In this document: piece by piece, positions 16,888-26,841 of the stretch
Numbering within the stretch: position 1 is the first letter of the stretch
Layout of the letters: every line of letters begins with the position of its first letter
Source of the DNA: Petrocella atlantisensis
Lineage (GTDB): Bacteria > Bacillota > Clostridia > Lachnospirales > Vallitaleaceae
Assembly: GCF_900538275.1 (NCBI RefSeq)
Contig: NZ_LR130778.1
Coordinates: 1,526,001-1,590,000 of the forward strand
Length of the DNA: 64,000 nt
Reading direction: 5' to 3'
Notes under the pieces: generated by a model
Seen by the model: the letters and a program-made list of their open reading frames with translations, nothing else
Databases searched by the model: none
What the model was told of the DNA's origin: nothing
Made by a program: the position numbers and the translations under genes

Positions 16888-18441
16888 TCATTTCTCCTCT
16901 TCATCCGGTACATAGCGACAACACCTATTACGACCTAGGTCTTTGGCTAGATATAGACCTTGATCTGCTATATGTATCATTTCTTCCGATGTTCTTGGGG
17001 AAAGGTATCTATTATCTGCAACACCTATACTTAAGGTGACCGGTATCGGTTTTTTATCAATGACCAACGGTTCATAAGCTAAGCTACTAATGAATTCATT
17101 GGCCTTTTCCTCAGCATCGTCTATGTCTGCATCTATCATCAGTACCATAAATTCATCTCCGCCAAATCGACCAATGATAGAATCAGAATCCAAAGATTCT
17201 TCACAAATCCCACTGATGTGCTTAATGATTTCGTCCCCTACAAGATGACCGTATGTATCATTTATCTTCTTAAAGTGGTCAATATCCATGATAATTGCCG
17301 CTAAGTTCCGATTGTGCTCTTTTGCTATACTAAACTCTTCTCTCAACTTCAAGGTGAAGTATTTTCTATTATAGACGCCCGTCAGATAATCCTCTATTGC
17401 CGATTGATGAAGGTCATCGTTTTGTCTTGCCAGCACTTCATTCAGCCGTTCTAACTCATTTGCTTGTTCTTGGATTTTTCGATTCTGTTCTTCCAAGATG
17501 GCATATTGTTCTTTTAACAAATCAGTTTCGGTATTCTTTTTATTCATATCATATTGAGCTTTTAGTTTGGCGACAGCACCCTGCTTTGCATCCTCGGATA
17601 ATATGTCGGAATACTCAATATAATCTTTCAGTTCGTAATAAGCTTTTTCAAAATCTCCGGTCTTGACATAAATCTCCGATAAAATACGTGTTGCTTCTGC
17701 AAGTTCTGCAATATAACCATGTTTCAAAGAAATGACCTTCGATGCTTTAACTTGATTGATAGCCTCAAGGTAATCGCCTTCAATAGCATAAATCTCTCCT
17801 CTATACATATAGGCTTCAGCTCTTGAAAAACGACTGCTTCCAGGTTTTAGGGCTAAAAAAACCTGATCTAAATTCATTTTTGATTTCTCAATTTGGTTGG
17901 TTCGAAGGTAACTTAGTGCCAAATTGCCTTGTATAATGGTAAGCAGATCATAAAATCTATAGGTGGCTGCAAGTTCCACTGCTCGTTCTAAATGAGGAAC
18001 CGCCATTTCAAATGACTTGGTCGTATTATAGAAAAATCCATAATTGTTCTCATTTTTTACTTCTTCTAATTTGAGATGATGATTTTTAGCTAGAATTTCT
18101 ACCTTTTTAAGATAATTCAGTGCTTCTTCGTAATCCCCTTGTCGCGTATAAAGACTAATGAAAACATTATATGTTTTTATTAATTCACTAATATTGCCAT
18201 CTTCTTCAATCACTTTTGAAAATTCAATGATATAGTTCATTGCACTGATGTAATCAACAATAAAATAGGATGCATAGGATAGAACTTCAAGGGATTTTCT
18301 CTCACTGGCCTTGTCATTCATGACTCTTGCTCTTTCAAGAAGCTCTTTACCAATCTTAATAGCACTTCTGAACTTTTCTTCTTCATATAGCCCAACCATT
18401 TCATCGTACATATATTGATTATCCGGAAATACTTGGCTCAT
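16888..18441 (-). CDS. diguanylate cyclase with N-terminal TPR repeats
   Basis: A 517-aa cytoplasmic enzyme predicted to make c-di-GMP from two GTP. Seen: TPR-like helical repeats over about 1-300 (a protein-binding sensor), a coiled-coil stretch rich in Q/E/N near 305-345, and a GGDEF domain at 350-510 with an intact GRFGGDEF motif. I see no RxxD inhibition site before it, so product inhibition may be absent. Coupled to the PilZ gene; downstream of a degenerate REC/GGDEF gene with a 23-bp gap. The input signal is unknown. Confidence 0.9.
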   Translation of the reverse strand: MSQVFPDNQYMYDEMVGLYEEEKFRSAIKIGKELLERARVMNDKASERKSLEVLSYASYFIVDYISAMNYIIEFSKVIEEDGNISELIKTYNVFISLYTRQGDYEEALNYLKKVEILAKNHHLKLEEVKNENNYGFFYNTTKSFEMAVPHLERAVELAATYRFYDLLTIIQGNLALSYLRTNQIEKSKMNLDQVFLALKPGSSRFSRAEAYMYRGEIYAIEGDYLEAINQVKASKVISLKHGYIAELAEATRILSEIYVKTGDFEKAYYELKDYIEYSDILSEDAKQGAVAKLKAQYDMNKKNTETDLLKEQYAILEEQNRKIQEQANELERLNEVLARQNDDLHQSAIEDYLTGVYNRKYFTLKLREEFSIAKEHNRNLAAIIMDIDHFKKINDTYGHLVGDEIIKHISGICEESLDSDSIIGRFGGDEFMVLMIDADIDDAEEKANEFISSLAYEPLVIDKKPIPVTLSIGVADNRYLSPRTSEEMIHIADQGLYLAKDLGRNRCCRYVPDEEEK

Positions 18442-18464
18442 CTTAGATACGCTCTCTTCCTTTA

Positions 18465-19346
18465 TTATTCATAATCTTTTTTGAGTTGTGTACGAATTGT
18501 ATTGGGGTTGATTTGTTTTAAAGTCCCTTCAAACTTGCTGATCACTTTACTATCATGAATACCATCTGTCATTTCATGATATAAGGCTTCCCATGCTTTG
18601 CCATCCTCTGGAAAAGTAACGCCGTATAAGAACAGTGCCCCCCTTGAAGGAGCCTCTGTTTTAATCTGGTCATAGGCATTCCTTACTTTGTTCTCAACTT
18701 CTACAAGAAAGTTTTTGGGTGTAAATGGACATAAGATCAAAATCTTGTTGGCTTCAAAGTACATCACAATATCTGTGGTTCTAAGCAATAGATTCAAGGT
18801 CTCTTTAAATAAAATCCATTGAGGTTGATCTAAGCTATGGTATTCTACCAAAACAAAGGATAGGGGATAATTACCACGCATGGCTCTATTGATTTCATCT
18901 CTTACTTTACTAATATCAATTTCTATATGATTTTGAATCTGGACTTTATCTTTGCTTGTAGGCATCAAAACTGAAGGCTTCTGAGTATCAAAAAAAGACA
19001 GAATCTTTTTGGATAAATGGGTTCGATCCATCGGTAGGACAATGATATCTTTGACCTTAAGCGCTAAAGCATCATCAATGACATGCTTAGAGTATTTGTG
19101 GATTAGGACAATAGAACGTACTTTTTCGGTATCAATACGACGAATCAGATCTAACGATGCCTCATAGTGGTTTTCATCTAACTCTTGTATATATAGATCA
19201 ATCTGATCCTTGACCAAGTTATATTTGAAGTTTAACTCGCTGTTATTGAAAACCTCTAAAAAATCATGGCCGTTATTCACTAAGATACTTAATATATCAT
19301 TTTTTACCTGTATGGTATAAACATGAATTAGTACTTTTTTCTCCAC
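18465..19346 (-). CDS. degenerate REC plus degenerate GGDEF-like protein
   Basis: A 293-aa protein of unknown function. The first 125 residues look like a receiver domain (alternating strands, IVLIHKYSK, KDIIVLPMDRTHLSKKI) without a clear phospho-aspartate pocket. Residues about 145-280 follow a GGDEF-domain pattern (DEINRAMRGNYPLSFVLVEY, LRTTDIVMYFEANKILILCP) with the catalytic GGDEF replaced by FEANK. So it is probably a regulatory pseudo-cyclase. I chose the GTG at 19346 because GAGAGGTGA lies 5 nt before it. It is between trxB and the diguanylate cyclase. The domain call is by eye. Confidence 0.55.
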   Translation of the reverse strand: MEKKVLIHVYTIQVKNDILSILVNNGHDFLEVFNNSELNFKYNLVKDQIDLYIQELDENHYEASLDLIRRIDTEKVRSIVLIHKYSKHVIDDALALKVKDIIVLPMDRTHLSKKILSFFDTQKPSVLMPTSKDKVQIQNHIEIDISKVRDEINRAMRGNYPLSFVLVEYHSLDQPQWILFKETLNLLLRTTDIVMYFEANKILILCPFTPKNFLVEVENKVRNAYDQIKTEAPSRGALFLYGVTFPEDGKAWEALYHEMTDGIHDSKVISKFEGTLKQINPNTIRTQLKKDYE

Positions 19347-19424
19347 AAAAATCACCTCTCAATGATTATTTATCGGCAAATTCAGGTGATATATTAAGCA
19401 TCTTTCCGCGTTATTTAGGACAAG

Positions 19425-20345
19425 CTAACTGTTCGTTACCAAATAACGCTCCGCTGCATAAACTGAAATTGCTCCATCCGATGCAGCGGTTATAACTTGA
19501 CGTAAACTTTTTACTCTTAAATCGCCGGCTGCAAATACACCCGGTACACTCGTAGCACAATCTTCATTGGTCTTAATCCATCCTTTTAGATCTGTTTCAA
19601 CTTGATCCAATACTAATCCTGAGTTAGGATCACTTCCGACGGCTATAAATACACCACTAACTTCAATCATCTGTTCCTCATCGGTCAGTCTGTTCTTTAC
19701 ATGGATTTTTTCTACCATTTGATCACCAATGATTTCGGCAACCTCACTGTCCCATATAATTTCAATATTTTCGATTTTGAAAAGATGTTCTTGTAATACC
19801 TTAACGGCTCTAAGCTCATCTCTTCTATGAATCAAGTAGACTTTTTTACATAGTCTGGATAAGTAAATAGCATCCTCAACAGCTACATCGCCGCCACCAA
19901 CAACCGCTGTCACCTTATCTCGATAAAAGGCACCATCACATGTGGCACAATAAGAAACACCCATGCCTGAGAATTTATCTTCACCTTTAGCACCAAGCTT
20001 TTTCCAAGATGCGCCTGTCGCTAAAATAATGGTTCTTGCCTCGTAAGTACCGTCATTCGTTATGACTTTTTTAATTGGGCCGTCTGTGATAATTTCTGAG
20101 ACTTCCTCACTCAAAAACTCAACATCTAATGTTTCAGCATGTTCCCTGAACATGTTGCTAAGTTCAAAACCCGAAGTGGCTTTGATGCCTGGGTAATTCT
20201 CTATCTCATAGGTATTAACGATCTGCCCCCCTGTAAAAGCTTTTTCAAGAATTACAAAAGATAGCTTTGCTCGGCTGGCATATATCGCTGCTGCAATACC
20301 TGCAGGTCCGGCACCAACAATGATTAAATCTAATACGTTTTCCAT
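19425..20345 (-). CDS. trxB: thioredoxin reductase
   Basis: NADPH- or NADH-dependent FAD enzyme that reduces thioredoxin. Seen: FAD-binding GAGPAGIAAAIYASRA (about 11-26), the redox-active CATC (about 133-136), the second nucleotide motif GGGDVAVEDA and the C-terminal FAD motif GVFAAGDLR. 306 aa, standard. It follows a CheY-like gene by 25 bp. No thioredoxin gene is adjacent, though a small thioredoxin-like protein is in the arsenic cluster 30 kb away. Confidence 0.95.
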   Translation of the reverse strand: MENVLDLIIVGAGPAGIAAAIYASRAKLSFVILEKAFTGGQIVNTYEIENYPGIKATSGFELSNMFREHAETLDVEFLSEEVSEIITDGPIKKVITNDGTYEARTIILATGASWKKLGAKGEDKFSGMGVSYCATCDGAFYRDKVTAVVGGGDVAVEDAIYLSRLCKKVYLIHRRDELRAVKVLQEHLFKIENIEIIWDSEVAEIIGDQMVEKIHVKNRLTDEEQMIEVSGVFIAVGSDPNSGLVLDQVETDLKGWIKTNEDCATSVPGVFAAGDLRVKSLRQVITAASDGAISVYAAERYLVTNS

Positions 20346-20370
20346 TTATTTACCTCCAATGTCATTCTGT

Positions 20371-20772
20371 CTAGCTTAATGCTTTCAAAATGGCTTCTTC
20401 TAATTTTTTTATTGTTACAGGTTTTTGCATAAACCCAACCACACCTTCCTCTAGAAGCTGTGTCGTGATATGCGCCATACTATACCCTGATAGTAAGATT
20501 ACCTTGCTATTGCAATCTACTTGACAGATTTTACGATACAGCTGTAAACCATTCATTCTCGGCATCATCATATCCATAATAATGAGATCAATACACGTCC
20601 GATGATGGGTAAAAACCTCTAAAGCTTCTTCTGGTGATCTACATAGAACAACATTATAGCCCAGCATATCCAAGATATCTTTTAGTAGGTTTAAGATAAC
20701 CACCTCATCATCCACAATCAGAATCGTTTTCTTGTCTAAATTCAGTCCTAAATGATTAAAATCATTTGACAT
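20371..20772 (-). CDS. single-domain CheY-like response regulator
   Basis: A 133-aa receiver domain without an output domain. Seen: the acidic pair in ILIVDDE (about 18-24), the phospho-acceptor aspartate in LIIMDMMMP (about 68-76), LLSGYS with its serine, and the conserved lysine in FMQKPV. It probably relays phosphorylation through protein contacts. I chose the ATG at 20772 with GAGGTAA upstream over the long frame starting at 20850. First gene of a run including trxB and c-di-GMP genes; no cognate kinase is in the window. Confidence 0.85.
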   Translation of the reverse strand: MSNDFNHLGLNLDKKTILIVDDEVVILNLLKDILDMLGYNVVLCRSPEEALEVFTHHRTCIDLIIMDMMMPRMNGLQLYRKICQVDCNSKVILLSGYSMAHITTQLLEEGVVGFMQKPVTIKKLEEAILKALS

Positions 20773-20921
20773 TGCTTTTACCTCGTAAATTCTAACCCCA
20801 TATCCCTCAAATCTACGCCGATGCATTCCAGTTAAATTATACCAATTCAACTCAGGGAAATCAATGTATCATATTGTGTTTTAGCTTTTTTTTGTATATG
20901 ATAATCTAAAAGGAGACGACT

Positions 20922-22211
20922 ATGACCTATCAAGAGAGTTTATATGCACTAAAAATAATAGAAACTGCTACGTATCAACCCGACCATCAGAACAGCCTTA
21001 ACTTAATGGCTTATTTGAACTCACCTCAAAGCGCATTACCCATTATACATATCGCCGGTACAAACGGCAAAGGTTCCACCGCAAAATATATCCAAAATAT
21101 TTTGACCCACGCCGGTTACACGGTTGGTACTTTTTTATCACCGCATATCCTGGATTACAAGGAACTCATTGAGGATTATGAAGGTGTTATTTCTGAGTCT
21201 GATTTTGCTAAAGGAACGGATTTGGTCCTTGATGCCTGCAAACGTATGGTAAACGATGGTCTTAACCATCCCACCGTGTTTGAATGTCTTGTTGCTATTG
21301 CCCTTGTTCATTTCTATCATAAAAAGCATGATTTCGTAATTATAGAGGTCGGTATGGGTGGTACATATGATGCTACCAATGTCTTTGAAGAACCATTGAT
21401 GACCATCATCACACCCATTTCATATGATCATGAACAGTATCTTGGCACTTCACTTGAAGCTATTGCTAGCCATAAAGCCGGTATCATCAAAGCCAACGCA
21501 CCTGTTATTATGGCACCCAATCCAATAGAAGTTGTTATGGCCGTCACTAGGAAAGTGAAGGATGTCGACACATATCTATACATGTTAGATGAAAGTCTCA
21601 TAGAAATATCTCTACTCTATAATAGTATTAAGAAAAAGGTGATGAATATTAAGACACCTTTTTACACTTATAAAGGTCTATCAACCACCATGATTGGCAG
21701 ACATCAGGAAATTAATATTGCGACTGCTCTACTGGCCATCCATGAACTCAAAAAAAATTGGCCTGTATCCGATTCAGCTGTAAAGTCAGGTATTGGCAAC
21801 ACGTATTGGACATGTCGTAATGAATGGGTATCTTATAACCCATTGATCTTAATAGACGGTGGCCATAATATTCAAGGTCTTACGGCTGTGAAAGATCTCT
21901 TGGACACCTACTGCAAAGATAAGACCATTATTACTGTTATTGGCATGCTAAAGGATAAAGATTATTTGGCCATGCTAACGCTGGTTGAATCCTTTAGCCA
22001 TAAAGTAATTATGACATCACCCCTTAGCCCACGTGCTATAACGCCGGAACATCTGGATTCATCTATAAAAACAAGAGCCGAGTGGATAGAATCTTATGTA
22101 GAAGCTATTGAAAAAGGGCTAAGTCTCATGGATGATCATAGCGTTCTGCTCATTACAGGCTCCCTGTATCTGGCCTACCCTGCAAAAGTCTGGTTAGAAG
22201 ATCATCTATAA
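20922..22211 (+). CDS. folC: bifunctional folylpolyglutamate/dihydrofolate synthase
   Basis: ATP-dependent Mur-ligase-fold enzyme that adds glutamate to folates, needed for folate retention and one-carbon metabolism. Seen: the P-loop HIAGTNGKGSTAKYI (about 47-61), VEVGMGGTYDATNVF (family reads VGLGGRLDATN), ITPISYDHEQYLG and DGGHNIQG in the C-terminal domain. 429 aa, typical. It starts after AAAGGAG and is divergent from the CheY-like gene. Its end overlaps the end of the convergent TPR gene by 6 bp. Confidence 0.93.
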   Translation: MTYQESLYALKIIETATYQPDHQNSLNLMAYLNSPQSALPIIHIAGTNGKGSTAKYIQNILTHAGYTVGTFLSPHILDYKELIEDYEGVISESDFAKGTDLVLDACKRMVNDGLNHPTVFECLVAIALVHFYHKKHDFVIIEVGMGGTYDATNVFEEPLMTIITPISYDHEQYLGTSLEAIASHKAGIIKANAPVIMAPNPIEVVMAVTRKVKDVDTYLYMLDESLIEISLLYNSIKKKVMNIKTPFYTYKGLSTTMIGRHQEINIATALLAIHELKKNWPVSDSAVKSGIGNTYWTCRNEWVSYNPLILIDGGHNIQGLTAVKDLLDTYCKDKTIITVIGMLKDKDYLAMLTLVESFSHKVIMTSPLSPRAITPEHLDSSIKTRAEWIESYVEAIEKGLSLMDDHSVLLITGSLYLAYPAKVWLEDHL

Positions 22212-23129
22212 CTGCTGACTCTTTTTTAAGATTGCTTTTAATTTGGAAGATGTTTTGATCAGATGCTCTAACTCCTGATCCTCTTTCATGTAGGCTGACA
22301 TCTCAGGATATTCTGTAAGTATTTTTAGCAACTCTTTTTCACAAGTATCTACATCATTCAGTTTTAGGTAACAACAAGCTCTATTATAGGCCAAGTATAC
22401 GCTATCATCGCAATTTTTCAAACCGACACCAAAGACTTTAATGGCTTCTTCCAACATGCCCATATCTCTTAAAATGACGCCTTTGTTTAGATAAGCATAG
22501 CCGTATGTAGGCTCTTTTACTATCGTTTTGTTGAAATAATCCATGGCCAACTTATTCTGGTGGTTACGCATAGCTAAAACACCTTTGTTAAAGAGCACCA
22601 TATAATGATCCGGTTCTACTAAGGCCGCTCTATTGATATAGGTTTCAGAAAGGGCATAGTTTCCTTTTTCTTCATAAAGGGCACTTAGATTCACCAGACT
22701 CCAAAAATCGTTGTCATCAATTTCTAGTGCACTTTGATAATGATGAATGGCACGTTCATGCTTACCTACTTGATCATAGGCGTATGCTAAGAAAAAATGC
22801 GCTCTCAAAAAAGTGGGGTCATAGGATAGGGCTTTTTCATAATATGGAATCGCCTTCTCAAAATCATCCAAATGGTCATATAATATAGCTATACCATAGT
22901 AGGCTATGGATTCTTGTGGATCAAGATCAATGACCTTTTCATATATATCCATAGCCTGATCGTAAGCCTCGAGTTCATCATATAGCAGTGCTAACTCTAG
23001 CATCCATTCAGTATCCCTTATGCCGGCAGTTAATGCTTTTTCATATAGGCTCTTCGCTTTTAGAAGCTCTCCTTTATCGTAATGCTGTCTTGCAATGACA
23101 ATCATATTGTCTCTATGGTATTCTTTCAT
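22206..23129 (-). CDS. tetratricopeptide-repeat protein
   Basis: A 307-aa soluble protein made almost wholly of TPR repeats (ALLYDELEAYDQAMDIYEKV, GIAILYDHLDDFEKAIPYYE, NKGVILRDMGMLEEAIKVFG), about eight in number. TPR arrays are protein-binding scaffolds; no enzyme domain is visible. I chose the ATG at 23129 with GAGGA upstream; the longer frame starts at a TTG. Convergent with folC and not clearly part of an operon. Function unknown. Confidence 0.8.
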   Translation of the reverse strand: MKEYHRDNMIVIARQHYDKGELLKAKSLYEKALTAGIRDTEWMLELALLYDELEAYDQAMDIYEKVIDLDPQESIAYYGIAILYDHLDDFEKAIPYYEKALSYDPTFLRAHFFLAYAYDQVGKHERAIHHYQSALEIDDNDFWSLVNLSALYEEKGNYALSETYINRAALVEPDHYMVLFNKGVLAMRNHQNKLAMDYFNKTIVKEPTYGYAYLNKGVILRDMGMLEEAIKVFGVGLKNCDDSVYLAYNRACCYLKLNDVDTCEKELLKILTEYPEMSAYMKEDQELEHLIKTSSKLKAILKKSQQL

Positions 23130-23287
23130 CCTAGTCCTCAATTACTCATCTTCCTACTTATTTTCTAAGTACCGTTACGCTTTATTCTATCACATATTAT
23201 CTTGAACGTCTGATTATTTTTCCTTATAATGATAGGATAATACTGTTATAATAATGGTTAAGGTATAATAACAAAAGGAGATCATCT

Positions 23288-23902
23288 ATGAATTTTTTCT
23301 CACTCGATAGCCCTTTTCACAAATATGGTACAATAATTTTTGATATGGTCTTGCTTAATTTTTTATGGTTAATAATCAGTGTTCTTTCTCTTGGCTTTCT
23401 TTTTCCACTTGCCAGTGCTGCTCTCTTCCATGGTATCTATCATGTTGTCATTTTGGAAGAAGGCTACACCTTAAAGACTTATTTTTCAGTATTTCATAAG
23501 AAAATAGTCCGAAGTCTGGGATTGACTGTAATGACTTTTTTGCTATACGGTCTATCTTTACTTAATATATGGAGTGTGTGGAGTGGTTATATCGACATCA
23601 TTATTCTACTGCCCATCTATATGTTCTTACTTTTTGAAACCATGATTACCATGACTTTTTCATACGCTTTACTTGGGGAGACAGATATGACCTTCAAGCG
23701 GCTCATGAAATACGGTTTTTTACTGGCCAACAAACATCTGATTCCCTCACTAATATGCGTCATCACAATTGTTGCTCTTATTTTTGCCACTGCCTTTTCA
23801 GTGCTTGCACTTTTCTTTTTAGTTGCACCCGCTTATTGGCTTATGACAACCGTCATTCACAAAGGTGTCTTATCCAAGTACCATCTCGATAAGTTGATCT
23901 AG
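23288..23902 (+). CDS. YesL-like DUF624 membrane protein
   Basis: A 204-aa protein with about five TM helices (near 18-42, 78-98, 104-126, 150-172, 175-195). The N-terminus (DSPFHKYGTIIFDMVLLNFL) matches the YesL/DUF624 family, often next to carbohydrate transport genes in Firmicutes; its biochemical role is unknown. AAAGGAG precedes the ATG. A bidirectional terminator follows. No sugar genes are adjacent, so context does not help. Confidence 0.75.
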   Translation: MNFFSLDSPFHKYGTIIFDMVLLNFLWLIISVLSLGFLFPLASAALFHGIYHVVILEEGYTLKTYFSVFHKKIVRSLGLTVMTFLLYGLSLLNIWSVWSGYIDIIILLPIYMFLLFETMITMTFSYALLGETDMTFKRLMKYGFLLANKHLIPSLICVITIVALIFATAFSVLALFFLVAPAYWLMTTVIHKGVLSKYHLDKLI

Positions 23903-23929
23903 GAAAATATCTGTATATATAACCAATAA

Positions 23930-23969
23930 AAGAATCCCCTTGATGACCTTCCGGTCCATGGGGATTCTT
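23930..23969. terminator. bidirectional terminator
   Basis: A perfect 10-bp outer stem (23930-23939/23960-23969) with a smaller inner GACC/GGTC hairpin. It lies between the converging DUF624 and GGDEF-EAL genes, 7 bp from the end of the latter. Confidence 0.8.
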
Positions 23970-23976
23970 CTTAATC

Positions 23977-26517
23977 TCATCTTCTTATGCCATGCAGGCT
24001 TACAGATTCTTTTCTTAGTTCGATGGCTTCATCTAAAGTTACTGGCTTTGAGAAATAATATCCTTGGGCGTAATCACATCCCAACTCAAACAGCAAATCT
24101 AGCTCTTCTTTCTTCTCCACGCCTTCAGCCGTTACTGATATTTCCATACTTTTTGCTAAGTTTATCATGGTTTTAACCATCTTATAGGCATCCGGTTCAA
24201 ATCTAATCTTACGAATATAAGATGCATCAATCTTGATTTCATTGATATCCATTTTGTTAAGTATAACCAAAGAGGCATAACCTGTTCCAAAATCATCCAA
24301 ATTAACATGGACACCAAAGTCTTTTAGTTCATTGATATTTTTTGATATTAGACCAATCTGATTACCTTTAAAACGATCTGTTATATCAATTTGTATCTCA
24401 TTGGTGTTAATACCGTTATTCACGATAGATTTCTTAAGACCATCGATATGTTTTTCATTCATCAATTCCTTACTGGTTAAGTTAACAGAGATAAAACAAC
24501 CTTGACCCGTTTCCAATTTAATACGTTTAACTGCTTTTAGCGCCAATTCCATAACCATGTGGCCTATCTCCAGAATCTCATCGCTCTCATCTGCAATGGG
24601 TATGAACTCTCTAGGTAAATAGCTGGAACCATTTATAGAATGCCATCTTAAAAAGCCTTCAAAACCAATAATTTTCATGGTCTTAAGATCTATAATTGGT
24701 TGATACAAAAGACCCATTTCGTCATCAAAATCAGCTGTTTTAAGAGACATTTCAATGCTATTATGGCGTTCAACCTTCTTTTGAATGGATTTTTCGTAGA
24801 AGATATAACGCCCATTACCACTTTTGTCTTTTTTCGCTTCATACATGGCTTGATCTGCTTCTTTAAGCAGTATATTGAAATCCCTATACTTAGATATGTT
24901 ATCCACAATACCAATGCTTGAGCTTACAGTTATACTCAGGTCATCCACCAAAATGGGTTTGGCTATTTCTTTTTGAAGACGCTTTATCAATTTTACGATT
25001 TCTCTTCGATCATGGTTAACAAATAAAATTGCAAACTCATCTCCACCCATTCTGGCAACAATATCACCATCTCTAACAGAACTTTTGAGCCTGTGCCCGA
25101 TTTCTCTTAAAACATCATCTCCAACAATATGGCTATAATTGTCATTGACTTCCTTGAAATAATTCAAGTCTATTAAAGCAATTGAACGATTTTGCGGATT
25201 CACTATTTCTCTTTGGTTGTTCAAGCTTCCTTTAAGCTGTTCTAAAAAATATTCCCTGTTATATAAGCTTGTATTTGTATCATGCTTCGCTTGATACATG
25301 ATTTTTTTTGTATTGTTAATTTTTGTAATGCCGCTTTTCACTTGTTCTGCAATTGTATTAATGTATTTTAGTGCAACTTCATTGGCATCAATCCATTCTT
25401 TGATGACCACAAGCATGATTTTGTCGTTCATTGGATAGGCGACTACGGAGCCCATATTATTATTCATAATGATATAGTCTTCTTTACGATTCTTCTTTAT
25501 AATCTTTCTAAGTGACTTCAATAGCGTCTCAATCTGATTCTGGTCAAAACTTTTTTCGCCTTCACCATAAAATTCAATATATGAAGCATCAAAGTCCTCA
25601 CCAGCAATACACATCAATCTAAGTTCAAAATATCTTTTCAAATACATATGCGCTTTATTATACATATCTATAACTGATTCTGATACATTAATATGCTTTG
25701 ACATCTCTAGTAGAGACGCACTCATTCCTTCTGCTCTTTTTTGCTCTGTTATGTCCAGTAACGTCAAAACCATACCAATGGGTTGACCGACTTGATCAAA
25801 TACTGGGAAATAACGTATGAGTTTATAAGAATCATCTTCAAACTTCCGCTCAAACTTATAAGGTTTTTTTGTTACCAGTACCTGGTCCATAGGACAATCC
25901 GGACAGTTTTCCTTAAGTCCGTAAATCTCTTTGTAACAAAGACCGGATGCTTTCCATATGAGTAGATCCCTATCTGCAACACTGTTTTTCCATTGAATTT
26001 CATAGTCTAAATTAACATATATGATGGATTCAGAAATACTTTCTAGAATGAGACTTTTTTGCTGTTCAGACACTCTTAAGCGACTCATAAGACCACTTAA
26101 TTCTAAATCTGTATCGTATTGATGACAAGCATCGTTAACCAATTGAATAAGACTATCTTCATCCCAAGGTTTTTTTATTATATTATATACATCACTATGA
26201 TTGATGATTTTTTGAGCAAAGTCAATATCCATTTTACTCGCCATCAATATCATCTTAATGCTCTGATGCTTCCTTTTTATTGTATGGATTAACTCAAGTC
26301 CATTCATATCACCTACCATATAATCTGTGATAAGCACACTTGTATCTATATTAATGTCACTCAGAGTCCTTATAATATCCATGGCTTCATTGGAATTTTC
26401 TGCCATTTCTATAACATACTCCTGTCCAAAGTTAACACTTAACAATCTCTCCAAGCTTAAAATCTGATCTATGGATTTTCCCACACATAATATCGCTTTA
26501 TGATGTACATTAATCAT
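23977..26517 (-). CDS. REC-PAS-GGDEF-EAL c-di-GMP signalling protein
   Basis: An 846-aa cytoplasmic regulator that may both make and break c-di-GMP. Seen: receiver domain 1-120 with the phospho-aspartate in VLITDYMVGDMNG, a PAS domain near 150-270 with a Cys-containing patch (CPDCPM), a GAF-like region to about 410, a GGDEF domain with intact ARMGGDEFAIL, and an EAL domain where the EAL triplet reads EGF (GFEGFLRW) while ISVNLTSKEL, LDDFGTGYASL, IKIDASYI and TAEGVE remain. So phosphodiesterase activity is plausible but unproven. The ATG at 26517 follows GGAGGTGA; the longer frame starting at 26664 has no such site. Confidence 0.9.
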   Translation of the reverse strand: MINVHHKAILCVGKSIDQILSLERLLSVNFGQEYVIEMAENSNEAMDIIRTLSDINIDTSVLITDYMVGDMNGLELIHTIKRKHQSIKMILMASKMDIDFAQKIINHSDVYNIIKKPWDEDSLIQLVNDACHQYDTDLELSGLMSRLRVSEQQKSLILESISESIIYVNLDYEIQWKNSVADRDLLIWKASGLCYKEIYGLKENCPDCPMDQVLVTKKPYKFERKFEDDSYKLIRYFPVFDQVGQPIGMVLTLLDITEQKRAEGMSASLLEMSKHINVSESVIDMYNKAHMYLKRYFELRLMCIAGEDFDASYIEFYGEGEKSFDQNQIETLLKSLRKIIKKNRKEDYIIMNNNMGSVVAYPMNDKIMLVVIKEWIDANEVALKYINTIAEQVKSGITKINNTKKIMYQAKHDTNTSLYNREYFLEQLKGSLNNQREIVNPQNRSIALIDLNYFKEVNDNYSHIVGDDVLREIGHRLKSSVRDGDIVARMGGDEFAILFVNHDRREIVKLIKRLQKEIAKPILVDDLSITVSSSIGIVDNISKYRDFNILLKEADQAMYEAKKDKSGNGRYIFYEKSIQKKVERHNSIEMSLKTADFDDEMGLLYQPIIDLKTMKIIGFEGFLRWHSINGSSYLPREFIPIADESDEILEIGHMVMELALKAVKRIKLETGQGCFISVNLTSKELMNEKHIDGLKKSIVNNGINTNEIQIDITDRFKGNQIGLISKNINELKDFGVHVNLDDFGTGYASLVILNKMDINEIKIDASYIRKIRFEPDAYKMVKTMINLAKSMEISVTAEGVEKKEELDLLFELGCDYAQGYYFSKPVTLDEAIELRKESVSLHGIRR

Positions 26518-26802
26518 TGCTTCACCTCCATTCCTTTCATCCAAAAGACCGGTTACATTTACTCTATCGTATATATAAGTTGAGTCATTGATTGAATTAT
26601 AATAAGTAAGAAAAGGTAAAAAAAAACATGTTATAAAAACAACTTTGTTTTTATGCATGCCCACATCAAAATGTCACTTATATAAAATTATGGTCCAATA
26701 CTATTATACCACAATCCTAACCTAGTTGTCTTAAATATTTATTTTTCTACGTTGCATATAACTGTTTAAATTATGAGGTATACTTTAAGTGTGATTTTTC
26801 AT

Positions 26803-26829
26803 AAAAAAGGATGGTACCTAAGTACCATC
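26803..26829 (-). terminator. terminator of the citrate synthase gene
   Basis: A perfect 8-bp stem (26810-26817/26822-26829) with a TTAG loop on the minus strand, followed by CC and six T residues. It begins 12 bp after the citrate synthase stop. Confidence 0.88.
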
Positions 26830-26841
26830 TCATTCAAACCT

